Below are positions 26,921 to 35,117 of a stretch of DNA of 64,000 nt, piece by piece. Both the position numbers and the translations under genes were made by a program. The notes beneath the pieces were generated by a model, which searched no databases, was not told the origin of the DNA, and saw only the letters and a program-made list of their open reading frames with translations. The stretch comes from Methylomonas sp. (lineage in GTDB: Bacteria; Pseudomonadota; Gammaproteobacteria; Methylococcales; Methylomonadaceae). The stretch's first letter is position 1, and every line of letters begins with the position of its first letter. The DNA lies in assembly GCF_023228165.1 (NCBI RefSeq), contig NZ_JALOBS010000028.1:3918-67917 (forward strand), written 5' to 3'.

Positions 26921-27469
26921 ATGAAGAAATCAACATTTAACCGGACCTTGGCGATGGTATGTTTGTTTGGTGTCGGTGGCTGGACACTGACGGCTTGCGA
27001 TTCCAAACCGCAGCCAGTTGTTAGCAGTAAAACCAGCGTGGCGAAATATGAAAAGATCAAAACCTTGCAAGGGCTGATCATTAATGATGACGGGCCGGTG
27101 AAAACCGGTATCGTCAAAGTCCTGACCGAAGCAGGCCAAGTAGTGGCGCAAATCGAAGTGACCGACGGGCCGCATTACAGTCTGAAGGTGCCGGCCGGTA
27201 CGGTGCTGCCGATACTGTTGGCTTACTATCCGTCGGCCGATGCCGGCGACGAGCAACGCATGCTTGCCGCGGTGGTGCATACCGGGGCAAGCAAATTCGA
27301 TATCAATCCCCTAAGTACCCGGATTGCCGTGCAGGCCAAGGCGATGGGCGGCTATACGCATAAAAATCTGGTGCGGGCGGCGGAAAACAACGGTACCGTG
27401 CCGGCCGCCAATAAAACCACCGCCGGGTTTCGCGGCGACCCTACCACCCAATACGGCGGTTGGCATTGA
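26921..27469 (+). CDS. Putative inner-membrane lipoprotein
   Basis: 182 residues, no named family recognised. The N-terminus has a basic start, a hydrophobic core and the lipobox LTAC with the cysteine near residue 26. Asp follows that cysteine, the classic Lol-avoidance residue, which predicts retention in the inner membrane facing the periplasm. Residues about 45-95 look like a small beta-sandwich of the carboxypeptidase-regulatory type (LQGLIINDDGPVKTGIVKV and GPHYSLKVPAG). GGGGGAG precedes the ATG. It converges on the response-regulator gene with 9 bases between their ends. Confidence 0.68.
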   Translation: MKKSTFNRTLAMVCLFGVGGWTLTACDSKPQPVVSSKTSVAKYEKIKTLQGLIINDDGPVKTGIVKVLTEAGQVVAQIEVTDGPHYSLKVPAGTVLPILLAYYPSADAGDEQRMLAAVVHTGASKFDINPLSTRIAVQAKAMGGYTHKNLVRAAENNGTVPAANKTTAGFRGDPTTQYGGWH

Positions 27470-27478
27470 GACCGGCAC

Positions 27479-28876
27479 TTAAAATTTGCACTTTAAGTGG
27501 TACTTTTGCACGCGGTAACGTAAGGTTTCCCGGGTGGTGCCCAGCATGCGGGCCGCGGCGGTAACATTGGCGTCGGTGCGATTCAGGGCTTCCTGAATGA
27601 TGAATTTTTCCATTTCGTGCAAGCTCAGGCTGCCGTCCAGCGGAATGAACAGACCTTCCTGGTCGGAGCGAGGCATACTATGCGAGGCAGCCGATTGCGG
27701 GGCTTGCAGTTGCAGCCATTCGGTGGACAAGGTCTGATCGGTGGACAACAATACGCAGCGTTCCAACACGTTGCGTAATTCGCGGATGTTGCCTGGCCAG
27801 TCGTAGGCTTTTATGGCTTGCCAAGTGGTGTCCGGAATGTTGCAGACGTTTTTTGCCGATTTACGGTTGCAGGCGCTAATGAATTGCGGCACCAGTTGTT
27901 CGAGATCTTGCTTATGCTCCCTCAAGGAAGGCACCCGAATGTTGATGACATTCAAGCGGTGGTATAGGTCGCGGCGGAACTGGCCTTCGGCCACTTTTTC
28001 CACCAAATCCAGATTGGTGGCGGCGATGATTTGCACATCCACGCTAATCTCGGTTTCGCTGCCCAGGCGGCGAATACGCAAGTCTTCCACGGCTTTTAAT
28101 AATTTACTTTGTAAATCCAGGTCCATCTCGCCGATTTCATCCAGAAACAAGGTGCCTGTGTGGGCTTGTTCGAACATGCCGCGATGGCGTTTTTTGGCGC
28201 CCGTGAATGCACCGGCTTCGTAGCCGAATAATTCTGCTTCCAGTAATTCGCGGGGCAGCGCGGCGCAGTTGATTTCCACCAGCGGGGCGTTGCCCCGGAC
28301 ACCGGAATAATGCAGAATACGGGCGATCATGCCTTTACCGGTGCCGGTTTCCCCGCTGACGATCAGGCTGGAAAACGGCACGTTCACCACTTGTTTGAGC
28401 ATGCTTCGCAAAGACGCCATGGCCGGGCTGGAGCCGAGCAGGCTATCGATACTATATTGACTGTTTTGCGCGGCGGTTTGTAGTTGTACCCGCCGCTGTG
28501 CGCGGGCGCTGCGAGCCGCGCCTTCCACCAATAAATTGAGTCTATCCAGCGAGCAGGGTTTTTCCAGGAAGTCGTAAGCGCCCAGTCTTACGGCCCGCAC
28601 CGAATCGGCCACGCTGCCGTAGCCGGTCAAAAAGATCCATTCGCTGCTGTCGATGTCGGGTTTCAATTTTTCCAGCAAATCCAGTGCGTTGCCGTCCGGC
28701 AGATTCATGTCCGATAACACTACCAAGGGATCGAGGTTTTGTTCGCGTAAATAGCTTTCGGCTTTTTGTACCGAGTCAACGACATTGACTTCCCAGTCGG
28801 CTTTTTTGAAGTAACGGGCCAGTTCGGCGCCCAACAGGGCTTCGTCTTCAATGATCAGCAACGTATTCGTCATCAT
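27479..28876 (-). CDS. NtrC-family sigma-54 activator response regulator
   Basis: 465 residues in three domains. Receiver (about 1-120): LLIIEDEALLG, the phospho-acceptor in VVLSDMNLPDG and FLEKPCS. AAA+ domain (about 150-375): Walker A GETGTGKG, the sigma-54-contacting GAFTGAKKR loop, Walker B GTLFLDEIGEMD. A Fis-type helix-turn-helix closes the protein (NVTAAARMLGTTRETLRYRVQKY). It must activate sigma-54 promoters. The cognate kinase lies 28 bases upstream, then a SulP transporter, and the divergent sulP/dabA spacer carries -24/-12 elements, so inorganic-carbon uptake is the likely target; that last step is inference. Confidence 0.92.
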   Translation of the reverse strand: MMTNTLLIIEDEALLGAELARYFKKADWEVNVVDSVQKAESYLREQNLDPLVVLSDMNLPDGNALDLLEKLKPDIDSSEWIFLTGYGSVADSVRAVRLGAYDFLEKPCSLDRLNLLVEGAARSARAQRRVQLQTAAQNSQYSIDSLLGSSPAMASLRSMLKQVVNVPFSSLIVSGETGTGKGMIARILHYSGVRGNAPLVEINCAALPRELLEAELFGYEAGAFTGAKKRHRGMFEQAHTGTLFLDEIGEMDLDLQSKLLKAVEDLRIRRLGSETEISVDVQIIAATNLDLVEKVAEGQFRRDLYHRLNVINIRVPSLREHKQDLEQLVPQFISACNRKSAKNVCNIPDTTWQAIKAYDWPGNIRELRNVLERCVLLSTDQTLSTEWLQLQAPQSAASHSMPRSDQEGLFIPLDGSLSLHEMEKFIIQEALNRTDANVTAAARMLGTTRETLRYRVQKYHLKCKF

Positions 28877-28904
28877 AATGGTTTCTCTAAGTGGTTTGAC
28901 GCTG

Positions 28905-30335
28905 TCAGGCGGCAGGCGTTAGCGGGAGAGACAGCGTGACACAAGCGTGTCCGGCCGGATTATTGATCAGCTTAAGCTGGCCGTGTAAATCTCTGGTAAA
29001 GCGTTGCACCATCACCAAGCCCAAACCGCTGCCTTTTTCCTTCAAACTGACGAAGGGACGTATGCCTTGTTGCAACAGTTCGGGGTTGAAGCCCTCGCCG
29101 CTGTCCGTGACGGTAACCTGTAATTTCTGATCTGTTTGGCTAATATCGACTTGAACCTTGCCGGGTTTATCGCCGATGGCCTGAACGGCGTTTTGCAATA
29201 AGTTTAATAAGACTTGCCTGAACTCGGTTTCAGGCAACACAGCGGTGATATCGCCGCTACTATGCAGCTCGAATTGAATGGTGTCGGGTACTTGATAGCT
29301 GAGTAAGGTAATCAATTCCTGAACGACTTTGCCGATCGAGATGGCTTGAGCCACTTCGCTGCTGTTGCGGGCGCTATTGAGCAAGTCATTCAGGTGCTTG
29401 GTCAGCCGGTGTACTTCCCGATGCAACAGGCCGATACGTTCGCGTAGTTCGGGATCGTCGGATTCCGATTGCATATTTTCCAGCGCCACTTGAATTATAG
29501 CCAGCGGGTTACGTAATTCATGCGCGGTACTGGCCGCCATTTCGGTCAAGGCCGCCAATCTCTCGGCCTTGGCAAGGCGTTGGCTTTGTTCGAGTAATTT
29601 ATGGCTGGTCTTACGAACCTGGCTTTCCAGGCGGCTGGTATAGTTCAGGTGAGTTTGTTCCAGTTCGATTAAATGGGTGACCAAGTGATTATAGCGTTCG
29701 AACAAGTCGTTAATGATGGGGTCCGGACTGGTGTTTTCTATGGGTTGCTTGACCCCTTCCGCCAAGCCGGACAACAGCGCTCGTAACGCTTCCAAAGGTT
29801 CCAGCACGTTGTTGCGAAAAAAATACTGGCCTATCCACATTAGCAATAACGGTAGTATGACGGCTAGTTGCAACTCCAGTTGGCTGTCGATTTCCACGCC
29901 GATTAACAGTTTTTCTTCTTCGTCGGTTTGTTGGTCCAATAAGTCCTGAATCAGATCGACGGTATCGATCATGGCGCGGGCATCGCCATTGATGGCCTGA
30001 CTAAATTTGGCCTGTAGACCCTGTAAATCCACCGGCACGCTGAATTCGTTGCTATGCTGGTGTTCCAGTAAATCCATCAGGTGCGCTTCCAGTTCTTGAA
30101 TTTGTTCTGCTGTGACCGCTGGGTCGTTTTGGTGTATGGCGATTTTCGATTGCAGTTGCAGCAATTCAAAAATGGTTTCCTGCAGCCGGTGGCCTTTGCC
30201 GATGTCGGTTTGTATGGTTTGGATGCGCTGATGGTTTTGCCAGGTCAGGCGGCTGATGGCTACTAATTCGCCCAGTACCAATAACCCCATGATGAGGGTG
30301 ACGAAGATGATGGGTCTGAGCAGAAGTTGGCGCAT
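28905..30335 (-). CDS. Sensor histidine kinase, partner of the NtrC-family regulator
   Basis: 476 residues. A first membrane helix (about 7-28) is followed by a helical, largely acidic periplasmic segment (about 30-150), a second helix (about 152-172), a linker coiled coil, and the kinase. H box AASTAHELRNPLAIIQVALENM, N box NLLQNAVQAIG, G boxes DSGEGFNPELL and GSGLGLVMVQRF. The sensor part resembles no domain I can name. It is co-directional with sulP, 181 bases downstream of that gene, and probably forms a unit with the regulator. Confidence 0.88.
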   Translation of the reverse strand: MRQLLLRPIIFVTLIMGLLVLGELVAISRLTWQNHQRIQTIQTDIGKGHRLQETIFELLQLQSKIAIHQNDPAVTAEQIQELEAHLMDLLEHQHSNEFSVPVDLQGLQAKFSQAINGDARAMIDTVDLIQDLLDQQTDEEEKLLIGVEIDSQLELQLAVILPLLLMWIGQYFFRNNVLEPLEALRALLSGLAEGVKQPIENTSPDPIINDLFERYNHLVTHLIELEQTHLNYTSRLESQVRKTSHKLLEQSQRLAKAERLAALTEMAASTAHELRNPLAIIQVALENMQSESDDPELRERIGLLHREVHRLTKHLNDLLNSARNSSEVAQAISIGKVVQELITLLSYQVPDTIQFELHSSGDITAVLPETEFRQVLLNLLQNAVQAIGDKPGKVQVDISQTDQKLQVTVTDSGEGFNPELLQQGIRPFVSLKEKGSGLGLVMVQRFTRDLHGQLKLINNPAGHACVTLSLPLTPAA

Positions 30336-30461
30336 AGTCAGCGAGTGGGTGTCATGGGTTAGAGAATTCCAATTCTACGTTGTCGGCAAAAATTAAGTGA
30401 TATTTCAGCCACGCGCTGAATGGGTAAACTTCCCGTTTTCAGCTGAGTGACGCGGGGTGGC

Positions 30462-30492
30462 TGGGGCGGAATATCCTATCCTTTCCGCCCCA
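30462..30492. repeat. Inverted repeat between sulP and the kinase gene
   Basis: A 10-base perfect inverted repeat, TGGGGCGGAA / TTCCGCCCCA, with an 11-base loop, starting 25 bases past the sulP stop. There is no T-run on the minus strand after it, so it is more likely an mRNA-stabilising or partial-termination hairpin than a full terminator. A second hairpin overlaps the sulP stop (30504-30526). Confidence 0.6.
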
Positions 30493-30516
30493 ACCGGTCA
30501 TTCGGCCGGGTTTCGA

Positions 30517-32163
30517 TCAACCGGCCATTCTTCTGCGTGCGGCCAGATGATGGCTGGAGAATGTCTCATGCTCTTCCAATCCGACAATTTCACACTGGCC
30601 GCCGGCATGGTTGTATTCTTCGGTAAAGTGGTGAATAAATTCCATCACGGTATGGTCGATTAATTCAGATTCGCTTAAATCAAAATATACCTTTTTTTGT
30701 TTAGGGAAGTCAGCCAACAGGCTTTTCAAGCTGATGAAGTTTGAAAATACCGCCGAACCGCTAACTGCGATATGGTAGGTGTCGGTGTTGGTTTGATTGA
30801 CATGGTAGGCGATGGAAAAGATATGATTCGGTTTCAGGCCGCGAATCAAATGGATCATCAATTCCGCCAGGATACCGATGGCCACGCCGATTAATAAGTC
30901 GGTTGCCAGCACTCCAATGATGGTGATCACAAATACCGCAAAGTTATCCAGGCCTACTTGCAAGGTTTTAGCAAACTCCTTGGGAGAGGCCAGGCGGAAA
31001 CCGGTAAATACCAGTAAGGCCGCCAAGGACGATAACGGAATTTCGTGAATCAAGCGCGGAAACAGAGCGACGAAAATCAACAGGAACGCGCCGTGGAAAA
31101 AATTGGCCCAACCGGTTTTGGCGCCGTTGGTGACGTTGGCGGAACTACGTACGATTTCCGCGATCATCGGCAAGCCGCCAATCATGCCGGCTATAATATT
31201 GCCCGCGCCGACCGCCGCCAGGTCGCGGTTCAGGTTGGAGTCGCGTTTGTAAGGGTCGAGCTTGTCGACCGCGGCGGCGCTCAATAAACTTTCCAAGCTG
31301 CCTACCAGCCAGATGGTGACAACGGCTATCCAGAATTCGTAACTGGCGATCAGGGAAAAATCCGGAAAATAAAAGCCGGACAGAAAGTTTTCCGGCACCG
31401 CCACCAAAAAGGCTGGTCCTACCGAAAATTCGTGGTGCGGCAGAATTTCCGCATCCGGTAAAAACAAGTATTTGTGGATATGGTCCAAATCGAAATATTG
31501 GCCCAGTGCCAAACCGACCAATACCACCAGGATGGGCGCGGGGACCATTTTCAACGTCTGGTTCTTGATCAGCGCCCAGGCAATCAGTAAACATAAGCCG
31601 CATAAGCCGATGATGGAGACTTCCGGGTTCATTTCGATGATGGAGTGCGGAATTTCGGCAATCGTACCCAACAAGGATTTAGCTTCTGGCTTCACGCCTA
31701 ATAAGGTATGAATCTGCTTGGCCATGATGATGATGCCGATAGCCGCCAGCATGCCATGCACTACCGAAGACGGGAAAAATGCGCTCAATTTGCCGGCTTT
31801 AAACACACCCAGTAAAACCTGTAATACGCTGGCGACCACTATGGCGGCCAAGGTGTATCGGTAACCGGCCATTGCATCGCCGTGGCCCAGCGACTGAACC
31901 GCATCCAATATCACCACGATCAAGCCGGCGGCAGGGCCGTTAATGGTCACATTAGAACCGCTGATCCTGGACACCACCAAACCGCCGATAACGGCCGAGA
32001 TGATGCCCGCCATGGGCGGAAATCCCGAGGCCATCGCAATTCCCAGGCAAAGCGGCAAGGCAATCAGGAATACTAAAAAACCGGACAGTAAGTCGCTGCG
32101 CCAGTTTTCCACGAGTCCGGCAAGGCCGGTTTTTGGGACTATGACAGTAGAGGGTTGATGCAT
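30517..32163 (-). CDS. SulP-family anion transporter, probable bicarbonate transporter
   Basis: 548 residues: about 11-14 membrane helices followed by a C-terminal STAS domain (about 440-530). It opens VENWRSDLLSGFLVFLIALPLCLGIAMASGFPPMAGI, the SulP signature, and has VSRISGSNVTINGPAAG in the substrate-binding repeat. SulP proteins move sulfate, bicarbonate or other anions with sodium or protons. The adjacent divergent dabAB genes make bicarbonate the best guess, but the sequence alone does not decide. The ATG at 32163 is preferred because the putative sigma-54 promoter lies just upstream at 32196-32210; more distant in-frame starts would overlap it. Confidence 0.9.
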   Translation of the reverse strand: MHQPSTVIVPKTGLAGLVENWRSDLLSGFLVFLIALPLCLGIAMASGFPPMAGIISAVIGGLVVSRISGSNVTINGPAAGLIVVILDAVQSLGHGDAMAGYRYTLAAIVVASVLQVLLGVFKAGKLSAFFPSSVVHGMLAAIGIIIMAKQIHTLLGVKPEAKSLLGTIAEIPHSIIEMNPEVSIIGLCGLCLLIAWALIKNQTLKMVPAPILVVLVGLALGQYFDLDHIHKYLFLPDAEILPHHEFSVGPAFLVAVPENFLSGFYFPDFSLIASYEFWIAVVTIWLVGSLESLLSAAAVDKLDPYKRDSNLNRDLAAVGAGNIIAGMIGGLPMIAEIVRSSANVTNGAKTGWANFFHGAFLLIFVALFPRLIHEIPLSSLAALLVFTGFRLASPKEFAKTLQVGLDNFAVFVITIIGVLATDLLIGVAIGILAELMIHLIRGLKPNHIFSIAYHVNQTNTDTYHIAVSGSAVFSNFISLKSLLADFPKQKKVYFDLSESELIDHTVMEFIHHFTEEYNHAGGQCEIVGLEEHETFSSHHLAARRRMAG

Positions 32164-32195
32164 GGCAAGTCTCGTAAAGGGGAAAACCATGAAAG

Positions 32196-32210
32196 AGCCA
32201 GAACTATGCC
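32196..32210 (-). promoter_or_regulatory. Possible sigma-54 promoter for sulP
   Basis: On the minus strand TGGCAT, five bases, TGGCT: the invariant GG and GC dinucleotides are 10 bases apart, as in -24/-12 promoters, but both boxes deviate from TGGCAC and TTGCA. It lies 33 bases upstream of the sulP ATG. Confidence 0.38.
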
Positions 32211-32466
32211 AGTTTTGCAGTTTTGCCCGCGATAGGTCTGAAAGGCGAGTGTTTGCTTGCATCGGCATTAGCGTATGCCTGAATGGCGCATCAAAGTTGC
32301 CCCGCTTATGTTAACCCGGTGGCGCAATTGAACAATTCGAATGGTTTATTTGAACCGGATTGCCGCAAATTGTTACGGCTTAAAGAAGCATAATCCAAAA
32401 ATTCGGCGGCTTAAAAACCTATAAGATCGCTAGCCTAGCCGCATTTTATAGGGGTGTGAGAATAAG

Positions 32467-32483
32467 TTGGCACAGGCTATGCT
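32467..32483 (+). promoter_or_regulatory. Sigma-54 (-24/-12) promoter for dabAB
   Basis: TTGGCAC at 32467-32473 is a perfect -24 element; ATGCT at 32479-32483 is one base off the -12 consensus TTGC(A/T); GG and GC are exactly 10 bases apart. The predicted transcript start is near 32493, giving a leader of about 60 bases before dabA. Confidence 0.68.
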
Positions 32484-32496
32484 GAAGCTCTGGTGA

Positions 32497-32525
32497 GCGA
32501 AGGTCGACTATTCGTCGGCCTTCGC
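32497..32525 (+). other. Leader hairpin before dabA
   Basis: GCGAAGGTCGAC pairs with GTCGGCCTTCGC across a 5-base loop: 12 pairs, with one T-G wobble. It starts within a few bases of the predicted transcript start and is followed by a CTGTTAACAG palindrome (32527-32536), with no T-run. It may stabilise the mRNA or act as a regulatory structure. Confidence 0.6.
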
Positions 32526-32555
32526 ACTGTTAACAGCATAGAGGTTGCGAGCTTA

Positions 32556-35117
32556 ATGACCATACATAAACACAACGGTGATGAATTCGAATTGGATGCC
32601 GCCATTGATCATCTTGCCCATTGGCTGCCGACACAGGGGCCCATCAAGGATTTTATCCATCACAATACTTTGCATGCCGTTCAGCATTTTCCCTTTCATG
32701 ACGGCGTGGCCGTGGCCGCCAAAGTGTTTGGCGCCCGCAGTTATCTGCCCATTGAAGATTATCAAAAGCGCTTTGAAGAAGGACGGATCACCCAAACGGC
32801 TATCGATTGGGCCATAGAGCAATGCGGCTGTCATGCCGCTGCAGCCGAACAACTACAAGCCGATCTGTTTACGGCTGATCCGCACAGCCATCTGCCGCCC
32901 ATTTCCTTAGCCAATGACGGCATTCGTAATGCCTGGTTGAACCGGTTGGAAATGGATCTGAATGCGTTGGTGCATCCGGTTATATTCAGGCTATTATCCA
33001 ATTTTCTCGATCAAGGCATCAGCCGTTGGGCATTGCCCAAGGATGGCGAGCGTTTTTGGGATTGCGTAGTACGCCTGACGCTGAACAGTTTGATACCGTT
33101 GTATCCGTTTCATCAAACACAGGTGCGCGAGATACTGAATGAAGGACCCGACCAGGTCATATTGCATTGCTTGCAGCAGATCGTCGGCGATGAGCAGTTG
33201 TATGCCCAATATTTACTGGAAGTGTTGTTGGCGCATCCCGGTTGGTCCGGCATGGTGCGTATCATCGAAACCAATCCGCAGTCTTTGCTGGCGCCGCGGG
33301 ATATCTCGCTGAAACAGTTGTTGGCGGTCGAATTGGCTTGCGAGCTGGCTTTTGTAGACAAAAAGAAAGGTAGACATTTTTTGCGCATCGATCAATTACC
33401 CGAATTGGCATCCATTCCATTATTCGACGAAACGCATTTGACCCCGGAAGTGCCTTTAAAATTGAGAGTTTGGCATGAGGCCATGGAATGGTCTCTGCAT
33501 AGTGAATTACTGCTGGCCTTGCGCGATCAGCCGGTGGCTGAAACGGTTGTGAAAGCGCCTGACGTACAAGCCATCTTTTGCATCGACGACCGGGAATGTT
33601 CCTTGCGCCGGTATCTGGAAGAAGTGAATCCTAATATAGAAACATTCGGCGCTCCGGGTTTTTTCGGTATCGACTTTTTGTATCAAGGCCTGGACGATGT
33701 TTATCCGGTGGCGCAATGTCCCGTGGTAGTAAAGCCCCGCCATTTGATTACCGAGTCGGCAACCCAGCCGCGACCGGAAAAAAGGGACCCCCGCCAGGAC
33801 CTCAGCAAGATGCATTTTTCCGCGCACTCTTTGGCCAGAGGTTGGATTTACACCCAGACGCTGGGCGTGGCTTATGCCGCCCGGCTGGCCTGGAGCGTGT
33901 TTAAACCGGCCACCAAATTGCCGGGGATTCGCACCTTGAGTGAAGTGGATGTGCATGGGCATTTGCACTTATTGCGGGAAAACGACGAGCCTAATGAAGA
34001 AGGTTATTTGTTGGGATTTTCCCTGGCGGAGATGGCGGAAAAAGTCGGTGGTCAATTGCGGAGTATCGGCTTGGTAAAAAACTTTGCACGGTTGGTAGTG
34101 GCCGTGGCCCACGGCTCCAGCAGTGTCAATAATCCGCATTTCGCCGCATACGATTGCGGGGCTTGTGCCGGTAAACCAGGTGCTCCCAATGCGCGTGCTT
34201 TTGCCTGGATGGCCAATCAAGAGGGCGTTAGGGCGATTTTGCGCGAGCAAGGTATCGATATCCCGGACAGCACGTGTTTTGCCGCCGCCATGCACAATAC
34301 CAGTCGCGACGAAATGGTGTTTTTCGACCAACAGTCTTTGGATAAGCCGACTCATGAACGCTTACACGGATTTCAGCATGCCGCGCAGAAAGCCCTACAA
34401 CGCAACGCCCGCGAACGTTGTCGCTGGTTTGAACTGGGCCCGCAAACACCGGATAACGAGTCGGCCCATCGGCATGTGCTGGAAAGGGCTGCTTCCATCT
34501 TCGAACCGCGGCCGGAATACAACCATTCCAATAATCTGTATTGCATAGTCGGGCGGCGCAGTTTGACCCGGCATTTGTTTATGGACCGGCGGGCATTTTT
34601 ACAGTCTTACGATCCGAACATCGATCACGACGGCAGTATTTTGGCCCGGGTGTTGTCCGCGGCAATTCCGGTCTGCGGCGGCATTAATCTGGAATATTTG
34701 TTTTCGCGCATCGATAACTCGGTGTATGGGGCGGGCACAAAATTACCGCATAACGTGATTGGTTTGCTGGGCGTGGCCAATGGCGTGGAAGGCGATTTGC
34801 GCACCGGCTTGCCTTCGCAAATGATCGAAGTGCACGAGCCGGCCCGGTTATTACTGGTGGTGGAACAGCGCCTTGAGGTGGTCGACCAGGCCCTGGCCAA
34901 ATTGGGGCCCTTGTTGGAGTGGTTGGAAAACGACTGGGTGCGTTTTGCCGCGTGCGACCCGCGGACGCGGGCGCTGAATTTGTATCGTAGACAGGGCTGG
35001 CAAGCTATTGAATTAGTGAAGGACAGGGTGGCGCCGGTGAGTAGCCGATCGGAAAAAATCATTGTCGGTCAGACCAAGACCATTCCGGTGCATCAATTTG
35101 TAGGGAGACATTTATGA
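32556..35117 (+). CDS. dabA: Inorganic-carbon pump subunit DabA (DUF2309/UPF0753)
   Basis: 853-residue cytoplasmic subunit of the DAB complex, a carbonic-anhydrase-like zinc protein that is thought to hydrate CO2 unidirectionally when coupled to the membrane subunit. The zinc-site residues characterised in Halothiobacillus DabA have counterparts: C342 and D344 in IFCIDDREC, H519 in VAHGSSS and C534 in YDCGACAG, with the same internal spacings. The N-terminus MTIHKHNGDEFELDAAI and GPIKDFIHHNTLHAVQHFPF are typical. The ATG at 32556 has a GAGG site. The frame runs 21 codons further upstream through the leader hairpin, without family match. Overlaps dabB by 4 bases (ATGA). Confidence 0.93.
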   Translation: MTIHKHNGDEFELDAAIDHLAHWLPTQGPIKDFIHHNTLHAVQHFPFHDGVAVAAKVFGARSYLPIEDYQKRFEEGRITQTAIDWAIEQCGCHAAAAEQLQADLFTADPHSHLPPISLANDGIRNAWLNRLEMDLNALVHPVIFRLLSNFLDQGISRWALPKDGERFWDCVVRLTLNSLIPLYPFHQTQVREILNEGPDQVILHCLQQIVGDEQLYAQYLLEVLLAHPGWSGMVRIIETNPQSLLAPRDISLKQLLAVELACELAFVDKKKGRHFLRIDQLPELASIPLFDETHLTPEVPLKLRVWHEAMEWSLHSELLLALRDQPVAETVVKAPDVQAIFCIDDRECSLRRYLEEVNPNIETFGAPGFFGIDFLYQGLDDVYPVAQCPVVVKPRHLITESATQPRPEKRDPRQDLSKMHFSAHSLARGWIYTQTLGVAYAARLAWSVFKPATKLPGIRTLSEVDVHGHLHLLRENDEPNEEGYLLGFSLAEMAEKVGGQLRSIGLVKNFARLVVAVAHGSSSVNNPHFAAYDCGACAGKPGAPNARAFAWMANQEGVRAILREQGIDIPDSTCFAAAMHNTSRDEMVFFDQQSLDKPTHERLHGFQHAAQKALQRNARERCRWFELGPQTPDNESAHRHVLERAASIFEPRPEYNHSNNLYCIVGRRSLTRHLFMDRRAFLQSYDPNIDHDGSILARVLSAAIPVCGGINLEYLFSRIDNSVYGAGTKLPHNVIGLLGVANGVEGDLRTGLPSQMIEVHEPARLLLVVEQRLEVVDQALAKLGPLLEWLENDWVRFAACDPRTRALNLYRRQGWQAIELVKDRVAPVSSRSEKIIVGQTKTIPVHQFVGRHL

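Noticed and set aside
30462..30492. Strong hairpin after sulP as a terminator
   Set aside because: No T-run follows on the minus strand, so it was listed as an inverted repeat only.
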